From positions 1 to 64,000 of the forward strand of contig QXCR01000075.1 in NCBI GenBank assembly GCA_004380135.1: DNA of 64,000 bases, read 5' to 3'. Origin of the DNA: Stemphylium vesicarium (Eukaryota > Ascomycota > Dothideomycetes > Pleosporales > Pleosporaceae). Positions 53,395-64,000 of the stretch are shown here, piece by piece. Position 1 is the stretch's first letter; each line of letters starts with the position of its first letter. A model generated the notes under the pieces. It was not told the origin of the DNA. It saw only the letters and a list, made by a program, of their open reading frames with translations, and did no database searches. A program made the position numbers and the translations under genes.

Positions 53395-56300
53395 ATGACT
53401 ATGGTTCGGCCGTACCCCCCGCAGCCGCCATCGCAGCTTCCCTCGACGCCGGGCTATAACAACATCGCGCCTGCTCCGTCACACCCCTCCTACCCCAGCG
53501 TCGCCCGCCACTCGATGCCGCAGCAGTACGCCCACCCGCTATCGAGACACAACTCGTACGGTTCGCCCGCAACCGAGTCTGGCCGCACTCCCAAGCCCGC
53601 AGAGCACATGCTGCGCCGTAAGACGCCGAATGGGATATTGGCCGCCGCATACGATGGCACGTCTGTCGAGAAGAACGGAGAGCCCCATGCAACCAAACAC
53701 ATCCTGCTTCCCGTGACCGCCGAGTCCAGCATACCGTATGGCATGAAGCAGGACCTCCCCCTTCGCCATGGACAGAATCAGCGGGATGCGCCAGAATGGA
53801 GCCCCAGTCGGTACTTTGAAACTGGATCTGGACTTACGGGCCAGCATCTGCCTCAAATCGATTCTATGCTTAATCAAATTCCGCCATTACAACCTCATGT
53901 ACCCTATCAGATGTACGGCCACCCCTTCTGCGGGCCAATGGGCCCACCTTTTCAAACACCTCTAAATCCAACCGTCTCCAATGATCAGGGCCCGTTTGGG
54001 CCTTATTGGCACGATGGCACTTACATTCCCTACCGGCCTGCTGCTATGCGCGACCCTCGATTCTTGCATCACCACGGCCAGAATTGGAGTCATCCGCACA
54101 GTAACGCCTTCATAACTCACCCATACAGCAACGTCGTTCCCAACTTTTCCCATTACCAGCAAACTCCCGTCCAACAAGACTATGCCCAAGGCGCTTACGG
54201 TCACATAGGCAGGCCACCATTAGATTTCTCGCCATATGGCCAGCCGCCAGCAAATGTTGCATTAGATTATCAAAATCAGTCCCTCCCAGCACCCCTCACC
54301 CAGCGTCCCCAAGACTTTCTGCATTCCGGCCAAACAACACCTGTTGCTGAGCATGCCCCGAGCATGCCGCTCAATGACTTTGGTTCGCAATCTCCCGTCG
54401 AGCAAAGCAGGGAGAAGGTGTTTGCGTGGGCCCATGCGGTATATGTCGACATGCTCAGACACCTACAGGCGACGAGGAAAGCTAATACTCACAACGCCCA
54501 TGGCCGAACGCATCACAGACCTCACATCTACCCGAAACCACCGCGGCAGCCTGGTGGCTCTTCGACTTCGACACTGAATGGGCATTCATCGCTAGAACGA
54601 CGTGTTTCCTATCCAGTCCCCGGTCATTACATTTCTCCTCACTCTGGCGCAGAATTCGTTCCAAGGAGACCCCAGCTTTCGCATTCGCGCTCATCGTCAG
54701 CATGGTCCATGGGCTTCCCTGACATGAATGGTCAACCATGGCAAGGTATGCCGGTGCAACATCCCATGCTACCTCAGGTTTCGGCCATGGAACCACCGCG
54801 TACCCTACGCCGCATGTCTGGGTCGGTCGCAGGCGCTCACCAGAGCCTCCACCACGTCATACCCCCGAGCGTGACGACTGCATCTGCACTGGAAGCAATC
54901 ACCAAGCACTGCGAAGAAAGCAATTGGACTTGGATAGACGGCATGCTTTTGGGTGGCTGTCTGGCTTATGCCTTGGGCGACTACCAAAAAGCTCAAGACT
55001 GGTACAAACACATCTTGACGTTGGATAAGGAGTGAGTGTATTCCGCCTTCTAAACCCAACCGCGCTAACACGTCATAGTCATGTTGAAGCCATATCGAAC
55101 CTCGCCGCTACTATGCTTGCTCTCCAACAGAAACGTGAAGCTGAGAACTACTGGAGACGCGCTGTCAAGCTGCGTCCTAGCTACTTTGAGGCTGTCGAGC
55201 ACCTCATAGGTCTACTCTGCAGTGACCATAAAGGACGGGAAGCCGTTCAGGTGATTGAGGATGTAGAACGCCAGTTGAGGTTTGCCAGGAGAGCAGACGC
55301 TCTTCGAAGTCTCGAAGCGGAGAGTGAGCGTGCAGCCTCTACAATCAGCGAGTCGAGCCTTTCAGAAGCATCCGATCGACCTGTTTTCGAATTCCAAGGC
55401 GAGGATGAGGCGGTGTTCAAGGACCTGGACGAGCTTCCCGGCTCTGATCAACCGGGCTTTGGCTCGAGCGGATACGCCATTGCAGGCTGCGATAACGGTC
55501 GCGTCCTCGCCTTGGTACATGCTAAAGGCAATATGCTCTACGCCTTGGGTGACAATGCAGGCGCTGCCAAGGCTTTCGAGAACGCAGTGCTGATAGGGGC
55601 GGGGCCACACCCAAATGGTATCGATGGCCTCATCAGGCGTATTCTTGCCGTTGTCGGATACGATGTTGCCGAGCGCTCTCCAGGTGGACGCCATGTGCCT
55701 CCATCATCAGACCCCATCTTGCTGCCCCCCGATGCAGCCACAAGAACAGCTCATCTTTGCTTCCCGCCTCACGGCCAGCTTCCTGGTTTAAAGCACGTTT
55801 CTAGTGACGGTCTCTCTAAGAAAGCCGCCGTATCGACTACAAGCAATTCCCTGCTCTCATTGGCAAAGATCTTCCAGGACGGCATGGCGACAAACTCACC
55901 AAAGGCTACTGTCTACCAGAGTAACTACGGTGTAAGGGAGATACTGGCTCTCTACTACTTGTCATTGTCGCTCCAGCCTAGCCCATCAACAGCGAACAAT
56001 GTAGGCATTCTGCTCGCCAGTGTGCAGCAATCTGCGCCTTCAAAGGCAACTCCCGTAGCACATGCTTTCGCGCCACCTGGCATTCCGGGTCTAGTTCCAG
56101 GAAGTGGCGTTGCCCTCGCCCTTGCCTATTACTCATACGGCCTTCAGTTAGATTCGGGACATGCCCATCTCTACACCAATCTCGGGAGCCTCCTGAAAGA
56201 CATTGGACAGCTTGACCATGCTATTAGCATGTACGAAAAGGCTGTCAACTGCGATCAGGGGTTTGACATTGCTCTTGCCAATCTCGCCAACGCCGTCAAA

Positions 56301-58375
56301 GACAAGGGCCGGATAGCCGACGCCATCTTCTATTACAGGAAAGCTGTAAAGTCAAGTCCGGACTTTGCGGAAGCTGTTTGTGGGCTTGCCAATGCCCTCA
56401 ACTCAGTCTGCAACTGGGCTGGTAGAGGTGGCATAGCTGAAGATCAAGGCTCAAGAGACCGCTGGCACGTCAACGAGAGCGGTATGCTCCTGGATGCCAC
56501 TATCCCGGGCGCGTCCAGTTCCGGATGGATCCACAAGGTTGTCAAGTTAGTCGAGAAGCAGCTTGCCGATGGTGAGGACTGGGGCAGAGGAATCATGGAC
56601 GACTACTTCATCCAAGACATAATCCGTCCCTTTGCTCTCACGGGTAGCAATCCACATGACATTAAAGAAAAGGAGGACGGTATGAGATTAGTACTGTCCA
56701 AGTGGAAAGGTCAGAAATGGGAAGGAGCGCGCATTGTGCGTCTTGTTGAGCGTGCTATACGGTGGATGACCTGGCAGTGGTATCAGGATCGATATGTCAC
56801 TGGGAAACAGCGACCAGCGGCTTCATACAGGAGACCTCAGCTACCAGCAGCTTTGACGGTACCTGCAGCGCCTACAGTGCTTCCCTTCCACACCTTTACC
56901 TGCCCCATGTCCGCCAAGCAAATTCGTTTGATCTCGCAACGCAACGGTCTGCGTATCTCATGCTCGACTTTGAGGGTACCCTGGCTACCACCGACAGTGT
57001 ACCAGCCTCCTGCTCCACCAAAGCCATACCTGAAGGTCGGCTACGTTTCATCAGACTTTAACAACCATCCGTTGGCACATTTGATGCAGTCTGTGTTTGG
57101 TCTGCACAACCCAGGTCGGGTAAAGGCATACTGCTATGCGACGACCGCGAGTGACGGATCAGAGCACCGCAAGCAGATTGAGAAAGAATCTCCAGTCTTC
57201 TACGACGCCAGTAGCTGGTCTGCGGAACGACTGGTGCACCAGATCACCAGCGACGGCATACATGTCCTCGTGAATCTGAATGGTTACACTAGGGGAGCCA
57301 GGAACGAGGTCTTTGCCGCCCGTGCTGCTCCTGTTCAGATGGCCTTTATGGGTTTTGCGGGTACTCTTGGCGCCGAATGGTGTGACTATTTGCTTGCAGA
57401 TGACACTGCTGTACCCCCGGATACCCTTCGCCAGTGGCGCCGTAACATTGATCTCGAAGATGCGCTCGTCGATGACAATAGCGGCGGTACCGACGACAAC
57501 TGGATCTACGGGGAGAATATTGTCTTCTGCAGGGACACCTTTTTCTGCTGTGACCACAGACAAAGTGCCCCAGATTCACAGGGCCGGCAGCCAAACTGGG
57601 AAGAAGAGCAACAGCGAAGGTGGGCGATGCGCAAAGAGATCTTCCCGAACCTTTCCGACAATGCGATCATTCTTGCAAACTTCAACCAGCTGTACAAGGT
57701 AAGTCGGCTCTCATATCATTTGCTAATCGTTTACTAATCGTTTCCCAGATCGAGCCAACAACGTTCCGTACTTGGTTGCGCATTCTCGAGAAGATCCCCA
57801 ATGCCGTCCTCTGGCTCTTACGATTTCCCGATCTCGGCGAGACGAACCTCAAACAAACAGCGCTCATGTGGGCCGGTGCAGAAGTCGCCAGCCGCATAAT
57901 GTTCACGGACGTAGCTCAGAAGCACCAGCACATTTCCCGCGCACGAGTCTGCGATCTTTTCCTCGACACCCCAGAGTGCAACGCGCACACGACAGCCGCA
58001 GACGTGCTCTGGTCCGGCACGCCACTGCTTACCCTACCCCGTTACAAATACAAAATGTGCTCGCGCATGGCAGCTTCGATCCTCAAAGGTGCTTTACCAA
58101 AGACACCAGCGGGAGCACAAGCCGCGAAGGAACTCATCGCTGCCAACGACGACGAGTACGAGGATATGGCCGTACGTCTGACACGCGATTACACCTACAA
58201 CGGTCACCGGATCAACGGCCGCCTTGGCGAATTACGTCGTATGCTCTACGAGTCGCGCTGGACGAGCCCGCTCTTTGATACCAGACGTTGGGTCCGCGAT
58301 CTAGAAGATGCATATGAAATCGCTTGGAAGAAGTGGGAGAGGGGGGAGGGTGGTGATATTTGGTTGAAGCATTAA
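53395..58375 (+). CDS. O-GlcNAc-transferase-like protein (TPR + GT41)
   Basis: A 1,627-aa protein in three exons (introns 55032-55078 and 57699-57748). Residues 1-500 are Pro/Gln/His-rich and disordered. TPR repeats follow near 525-600 and 890-990 (YTNLGSLLKDIGQLDHAISMYEKAV). The GT41 catalytic region is about 1195-1615: GYVSSDFNNHPLAHLM, then FNQLYK ending exon 2 (Lys1419, at the place of human OGT Lys842), and HTTAADVLWSGTPLLTLP in the UDP-binding site. It should transfer a sugar (GlcNAc, or fucose as in SPINDLY) from a nucleotide donor to Ser/Thr of nuclear or cytosolic proteins. It is longer than human OGT mainly through the N-terminal extension. The start ATGACTATG has a good context; a second ATG two codons on is equally possible. 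Confidence 0.93.
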
Positions 58376-58996
58376 TTTAAGCTGGTGGCGAAACGCCATG
58401 GCGCATTGCATTGCCCATTTTCGCTAGAAGAGCGCTTGAGGCTAGAACCTTTTTTGCATGACTTACATATTTTGGTTACTTAGACTCCCTTTTTTTTATT
58501 GGGTTTTTGGATCCTTGGATTCTTAGATTCAGCGAAGGGTTGTTTCTTTGGAAAGATACACACACATACTGGAATTCTTTTGGGCGGTCGTTGCGATTAA
58601 CCCTTGTTCTTCTTCTTCGTTCCTATACCCCCTTATATTTGGAATTGGATATTGATTTTATATTTTTTCTTCTTTGGATTTTTAAACATGGTTAGTTAGT
58701 TATACTCGACGTCCGATGGAGTGAGTAGCGTAGCTTTTACATTCGGTCACTTTCTTCATGAGCATTTTTTTTTATGGAGTTGAGTTTGAGTTTGGCTACG
58801 CGGAATTCATGGTGTTGGGATCGGTTTACACGTTTTGCATTTTTCTTTTCGTGTTGATGTAAGCGTGCAAATGTGATTCACGGATGAAGACTTTCTTCTT
58901 CTTCTATATTTTCGGGGCACGATTAACGCGCAGATAGGTGGTGCTTTAATGTCTTTAGAATAGAACGGGCTGTTGGCTCTATGATCGGAAACGTAT

Positions 58997-59050
<54 letters not shown>

Positions 59051-59185
59051 TGTGGGTAGGGGGGTACGGTGGGTTCCAACAACCACATCAACAACACCAA
59101 CAAGCAGGACCAACGTGAAAAAAAGAAGAGAACACGCCACGCAGAACAAGCCGCATCATCGCCAAACCGGATAAACCCCCCCTTC
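58376..59185. other. Intergenic between convergent genes
   Basis: About 810 bases of T-rich 3' flank of the OGT-like gene and the ammonium transporter, with a TG microsatellite. Confidence 0.6.
58999..59054. repeat. (TG)n microsatellite
   Basis: About 27 TG units with one TA interruption, in the 3' flank of the ammonium transporter gene. Confidence 0.9.
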
Positions 59186-60835
59186 TCAATCCCTCTTCGC
59201 AGTCTCAACAGGAACATCCAAATGACTCCTCGCCCCACTGCCACTCCCCACCCTCCCCTGCTCCTCCCCCACCAGCCCAAACCCATCCAACACGACCAAA
59301 TCCTCGACATCCGCAAAGTACTTGTAATCCAAGCCCCTGAGTTCATCCTCCTCACTCGCCCTAATATGGCACCCAGGTATCTTATCAATAACAAAAAGCA
59401 GTATAACACTAACGACAAAGCTCCACGCTGCACACGTAACCGCCGCAGCAACCTGGTACCCCATCTGCACCCAGTGTCTATTCCACCAGCCGCCCGCGTA
59501 CGCGTTGCTGACTCCGTCCATGGCGGGTACATACGGGGCCGCGAAGAAGCCGGTGAGGATATCGCCGACGACGCCGCCGACGCCGTGGATGGCGAAGATG
59601 TCTAGCCCCTCGTCGACGCGAAAGATGTGCTTGTAGCGCACGGTGAAGAAGGCGGCGGCCGCTGTGAGGGCGCCGACAGCGGGCGCGGTGGAGATGGGGA
59701 CAAAGCCGCAGGCGGGGGTTATGCCGACGAGGCCGGATATGATGCCGGAGCAGAAGCCTAGGATGGAGAAGCGCTGGGGGCGCTGGGAGGAGGTGGAATT
59801 GGGGGGGTGGGGGAGCAGGTATTCGAGGAGGACCCATGCGAGGCCGCCGGCGCAGGCGGCGAGGTTGGTGTTGCAGGCTATGTAGATTGAGCGGAGGGAG
59901 AGGTTTGCTGTTGATGCGCCTGTACATTTCATCAATCTCGTATTTTCTTTCATCTCGGGGAAGAAAAGACGGAAGGTAGAGGTGATGGGATGTCAACGCA
60001 CCATTGAAAGCAAACCACCCAAACCAGATAAACACCGTTCCCAGCCCCACCAAGAACGGGTTATGCGGTCTGAAATGCGGGATCCTCCGACCAGACAGCG
60101 ACTCTTTATTCGGGTCAACGCGTGGACCGAGCATGAGCGCCCACGCCAACGCCCCGAACCCACTCGCAATGTGAACGGGTCCGCTGCCCGCGAAATCCAA
60201 CACACCAAGCTTATATAGCCAGCCACTTGGATTCCACTCCGCGTGCGCAAGAACGTAGTACACAAAAGTCGTCCAGCACATGAGGAATAGCATACTCGGG
60301 CCCAGTCTCCCGCGCTCCAGCATCGCGCCCGCCAAAATCATGGCCGTAGCCGTGACAAACGTGAACCCAAAGCACGCGTATAGGATATCAGGGATATCAG
60401 CATTCGCGAGCGACGGTGACGCGAGAGTGTTGTGCAAGCCTGCTTTTGATAGATTGCCGAGGAAGGGGGAGGACGTGTGGGATTGGTAAAGCGAGTAGCC
60501 GTAGACCCAGAATTGCAGGCCGGCGGCGCAGGCGCAGAAGAGGGATTGGAAGAGCATTGTTAGGGCGGATTTGCGGCGGGACATGCCGGCGTAGAGGAAG
60601 CCGATTGCGGGGGTGATTTGCCTGTTGTGGTTTGTTAGTAAGGCATGTTTGGGACGTTTCGGGATGGGGAGGAATGAGGAACGAACCAGCATAGTACTGT
60701 GCTGACGAGCATCCAGCAGAGATTACCTTTGTCGTAGAGGGCGTTTAGGTCCGTCGTCATTACATCGCCGCCGTTGGGATCGTCAGCGTAGGACGGCCAT
60801 TCTGTGATGGGCGTTGGGGCTGGTGGTGTAGCCAT
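59186..60835 (-). CDS. Ammonium transporter (MEP/Amt family)
   Basis: A 500-aa plasma-membrane permease for ammonium. Introns are 60622-60686 (donor GTTCGT) and 59920-60001 (donor GTGCGT), in phase. Eleven hydrophobic segments are visible. The twin pore histidines are present in their usual contexts, DFAGSGPVHIASGFGAL and FAIHGVGGVVGDILTG. Other family blocks are QITPAIGFLYAGMSRRKSAL, VFIWFGWFAFN joined to GASTANLSLR, and CSGIISGLVGITPACGFV. The cytosolic C-terminal region DKIPGCHIRASEEDELRGLD is the conserved regulatory helix start. Three fungal paralogues (MepA/B/C-like) usually exist and I cannot say which this is. Upstream GATA sites fit nitrogen control. Confidence 0.95.
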
Positions 60836-61144
60836 CCTTGCATCAAGAAGTGTATTTTGGCGTAGGAATCTGGGCAATAGTAGCGCGTATAGGATAGTCT
60901 ACTCAAAGTATCCCAAAGAACCCGGGGGGACCATCGCGCTTGTATCTTTATATCTAGAATGTGTTCGCCCATGCACACGCTTTGTCGGACGTACGACTAC
61001 ACAATCGTTCAGCCCGGGTTGTACCTTGCCATGCAACGCGTGGCAAGCACCCAATTGCGCCCATTCGCAGCACAAAACCGCGAACATGGAAAGGAAGGAA
61101 TCACCCTGCTGGGTATAGCATCCAGCAGACTAAAAAAACATTCC

Positions 61145-61150
61145 TTATCG
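61145..61150 (-). promoter_or_regulatory. Candidate GATA (AreA/NIT2) site
   Basis: CGATAA on the minus strand, 310 nt upstream of the ammonium transporter ATG; fits HGATAR. GATA words are short, so chance is possible. Confidence 0.3.
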
Positions 61151-61240
61151 TTCCCACTTCCCCAGAGCAACCAAGGGGGGTAGTGGAGACGGCCAAGCGG
61201 GCGGAGGGCGGGAACTGGACAAGCGCAAGGCTTGGCGGAA

Positions 61241-61246
61241 AGATAA
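61241..61246 (+). promoter_or_regulatory. Candidate GATA (AreA/NIT2) site
   Basis: AGATAA about 406 nt upstream of the ammonium transporter ATG; fits HGATAR and pairs with the site at 61145. Confidence 0.3.
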
Positions 61247-61316
61247 CGGAACGCGTGCGTGGGGTTATATGTGGGAACAAGTTCAACCCCAAGGACGTCT
61301 ACCACCAGGAGTCATA

Positions 61317-63413
61317 TTAATTCTCCTTTGAAAAGAGGAGGTCCCAGCATTTGCGCATGCCCGTCGACAACGTTTCGTCATCCATGGACGCGCCGTCGAC
61401 CCATTTGCGGGTAGGCGGCCCCTTGCATGCAAGCTCGACATCATGGGCGTTATCAGCAAGGTCGATCCGGAACTGATAGGCATGCATGGTAAGCTTGAGA
61501 TGAGAAAAGACATGCACCAATGGAGGAAACGACGCCACATGATGCGCTTTGCTCATGTCGACTCCGCCGCCCATATCAAGGCTAGAGACGTACGCCTGCG
61601 CGTGAGTCTTGCGCTGCTGAGGCGTCTTTTGGGATGCCGGGAGCGGGCTCTGCGGGAATTGCCTGTTTGTGATACTAATCAGCGAACGTCCCTTGGTAAA
61701 ATGTAAGATAAGCAGAAGAACCGAAGTAATGCCCTATCATGACCCGCTCGCTTGGCTGGGCTGCAGGCGCATGCGAAAATGGGGAAATATCCGGAGTATC
61801 CCAGCCTGTGGCTGCTCTAAATGGGGATGCACGCACGGGTCACTTACCACAGGGATGCTAGAAGTCCTGGTTCACAGCTTCTGTTAGCAAAAAGCAACGC
61901 TTCATAATCGAGGAAATCATACCTTTGCTGGGTCTTTGCTCGATTAGCCATTTGCTGCCTCCGTTTGATAAACGAAGTTCGATCATGCACACGGCGCAAT
62001 CTTCCTCTGCAGCCTTCTTCTTTGCAACCTTCAATGGGAACAAGGAGCAGTAGCTCAAGACGGGCTTGAGTTCTGCAGCCGGTGCCGGCGTCTTCCGCTT
62101 CTTTGACTCTTCTTCCGCTGGCGGGCTATCAGCACTTTCAAGATCAGTGTCCGTATCAGCGGCAGACTTTGGTGTGCCGACGGCGAAGTAATTCGAAAGA
62201 GTGTTGGTTTGCTTCACCGCTGCTTTCCTCTTCTTATTCGCTCTGGGCGGGTCATCGGTTGTTACGTCTTCGGGAATTGTAGCCAAGTCTTCGGTATCCA
62301 ATGGGGCACACAAGGTGCATGCATCCTCGATATCTGCGACCACAGTCGGCGCCTGGCGCTTCTCAGATAACGCCTTGCCTTCGCCATAGGCTCTGCAGGT
62401 AGCTTGTATGGGGCACTCGTCACACCGCGGTCGTGGTGTACAGACAGTGGACCCGAGTTCCATCAACGCCTGATTCCACAGTCCTGGTACGGCACTTGTC
62501 TTGGTGTCCGGATAGTCGGCGGCAAACTTGATCAACTGGTCCGCAACGTCCCACAGCACATCTGTGGCTTTCTTGTCCTTGACGTCCATGTATAAGCCCA
62601 GTTGCCGGCTTAGCACCCGTGCAACGTTTCCGTCGAGAACAGGCTCTGGCTCGCCAAACGCGATACTGGATACTGCACCTGCAGTGTATCGCCCGATGCC
62701 AGGAACCTCTTGGAGCTCCACCGCTCCGCTGGGGATGGTGCCCGAGGCGCTGGGTGCAGATGTCATCTTCTTTGCACCTTCATGAAGACGGGTCGCGCGA
62801 GAATAGTAGCCAAGGCCTTTCCAGACAGAAAGTACATCGTCGTGGTTTGCAGCAGCGAGATCTTCCACTGTGGGCCACTTTCCTATCCAGTTGTTGAAGT
62901 ACGGTATCACGGTCGATACACGCGTTTGTTGCAGCACTTTTTACCCAGTCAGTATGTTATGTCGCGATGAGCAGCCAAGCCATGATGTGGTCGTGAATGA
63001 TGCGTGAGAACAAATCAGCGATTAACCACGTGACTACGCGTTGACGCGTTTCCCACCATCCAGCACCAACCCAACCAGAAATCGTACTCACTAACTTCAG
63101 ACACCCACACTTCGTACGCTCGTTTCGATAATACGCGTTTCAGCTCTGCTTCTCTTCCTTCAAACTCTGCTGGATTGATCCATGTCTTTCTCCAGGGCAT
63201 ACTGCGCGTCTCCGCGACGCCATCAAACCACTTCAACAACCCATCACAAGCCGACCGATCCCTCAAGAGAAGCGGGTAGTGATATGATGTGCTGTGGACA
63301 CGTGATGGTGGTAGCGCAACGGCTAGAGGAGCTGGAGGAGCTGTCATGGACGCCTTGCTGGATTTTGCGAGTTTGCTGGGTTTAGCTGCAGTAACCTTCT
63401 TGCGCGGAGCCAT
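61317..63413 (-). CDS. A/G-specific adenine DNA glycosylase (MutY)
   Basis: A 566-aa base-excision-repair enzyme that removes adenine mispaired with 8-oxoguanine. Introns are 62937-63091, 61867-61922 and 61663-61847; exon 3 (61848-61866) is only 19 nt, and all phases agree. The catalytic Glu lies in VWVSEVMLQQTRV, across the first splice. The helix-hairpin-helix is VPGIGRYTAGA, the catalytic Asp is in PVLDGNVARVL, and four Cys of the 4Fe-4S cluster are in VCTPRPRCDECPIQATC. The first Cys gap is five residues rather than the usual six. A linker rich in KKRK follows, likely a nuclear signal, then the NUDIX-like 8-oxoG recognition domain (SYCSLFPL..., LLASLWQFPQSPL). The start at 63413 (MAPRKK) has a basic leader. 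Confidence 0.93.
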
Positions 63414-63915
63414 GGTGCGTTGAAAATAGTAGACGGATAACGATGCAGTTCTAATAAAGGTACTGAGGTGGTGATGTTGCCAATAAGCTTGCAGTCGCAA
63501 AGTGAGAAGGACGGGATGGTCAGGGAGTTGCGATCGCGCTAGTCTTTGCTAGCGCGACTACTACAGAGATCGGGCTCCTGAAATGCCTCTAGGCTTTCGT
63601 CGCTGCTTGCTTATACTATACATTGCTTCCACAATTCAATCATGTTCTAGTGTCAGTTTCTCCTATACTCTACATTTAATGAATAGCGCAAAAATTCCTC
63701 AAGACATTCATCGTCCCTTCCTATCTTTCCGCTCTAGAAACTCTCCTATCTTAATCATTCCGACCGTGCTTTTTTATATATTGATGTCCCCGACACTAAG
63801 CGGCGAGATGAACATGATAGGTGAGTTCGATATGCTAGCTGCTAGGCTTGCTTTTGTTGGATGTTTATCATTTCCTGTGACAACGATCAGAGTAAATCAA
63901 GTCCGTTCAATTCCT
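63414..63915. other. Intergenic, no gene recognised
   Basis: About 500 bases containing the mutY promoter and the 3' flank of the next minus-strand gene. No repeat or RNA gene is seen. Confidence 0.5.
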
Positions 63916-64000
63916 TCAGTCAATATAAGAATCCCAGTCCATCTCCCCCGCCTCATCATCCGAGTACACCGCAGGAGCCATTTTCCTCCTCACGTCGATC
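63916..64000 (-). CDS. Acidic C-terminal end of an unidentified gene (partial)
   Basis: On the minus strand, 27 codons from the window edge end at TGA (63916-63918) with an acidic, Trp/Tyr-containing tail (SDDEAGEMDWDSYID). The composition looks like a real protein terminus, but most of the gene lies beyond 64000, so the family cannot be told. Confidence 0.4.
   Translation of the reverse strand, partial: IDVRRKMAPAVYSDDEAGEMDWDSYID

Larger units (their letters stand above)
60836..61316. other. Intergenic: promoter of the ammonium transporter
   Basis: About 480 bases between the transporter start and the MutY stop. Two GATA-factor-type sites are present and listed separately. Confidence 0.5.

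Noticed and set aside
59478..60692. 404-codon frame reading through the ammonium-transporter intron
   Set aside because: After the intron it turns into Arg/Pro/His-rich sequence; splicing at 59920-60001 restores the transporter.

Overview
The window looks like nuclear DNA of a filamentous ascomycete (Pezizomycotina; a Dothideomycete such as Pleosporales is my guess from the mix of gene families, not something the sequence proves). Genes are split by short introns of about 45-65 nt with fungal splice and branch signals. They encode typical fungal families: Zn2Cys6 regulators, P450, MEP-type ammonium transporter, Sod2/NHA-type antiporter, Sec62 and fungal O-GlcNAc-transferase-like protein. I reconstructed exon structures by hand. 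For most spliced genes the exon lengths sum to a multiple of three.

Left part (1-15.5 kb) is the accessory region. It opens with decayed material: a short ORF tail, CAGTT-rich repeats with a perfect 19-bp hairpin, a frameshifted MFS transporter relic and two uncharacterised ORFs broken by TAG codons. A compact four-gene group follows: a C2H2+Zn2Cys6 regulator (+), then an FAD monooxygenase, a metallo-beta-lactamase-fold hydrolase and a cytochrome P450, all on the minus strand. This has the make-up of a small specialised-metabolite or catabolic cluster with no backbone synthase in view. It is bounded on the right by a 3,108-bp hAT DNA transposon (12381-15488) with terminal inverted repeats, an 8-bp target duplication and a transposase broken by three TAG codons and a frameshift.

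Middle part (16-41 kb): an uncharacterised acidic protein, a PAN/Apple-like secreted protein fragment, a Zn2Cys6 regulator whose zinc cluster is split by a GC-AG intron, a single-pass Cys-rich surface protein, a Na+/H+ antiporter, a possible tubby/LURP-like protein, a small secreted protein, an F-box-like protein, a pseudogene of a fungal membrane-protein family, and a linalool dehydratase/isomerase-like enzyme.

Right part (42-64 kb) is mostly housekeeping: a PH-domain protein, a coiled-coil protein, Sec62, a 1,627-aa TPR/O-GlcNAc-transferase-like protein, an ammonium transporter and the MutY adenine glycosylase. The acidic C-terminal end of a further minus-strand gene leaves the window at 64000. 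Intergenic stretches are long (up to 2.7 kb) and rich in simple repeats, including a 93-bp poly-C tract in a divergent promoter. No rRNA, convincing tRNA or CRISPR array was seen.
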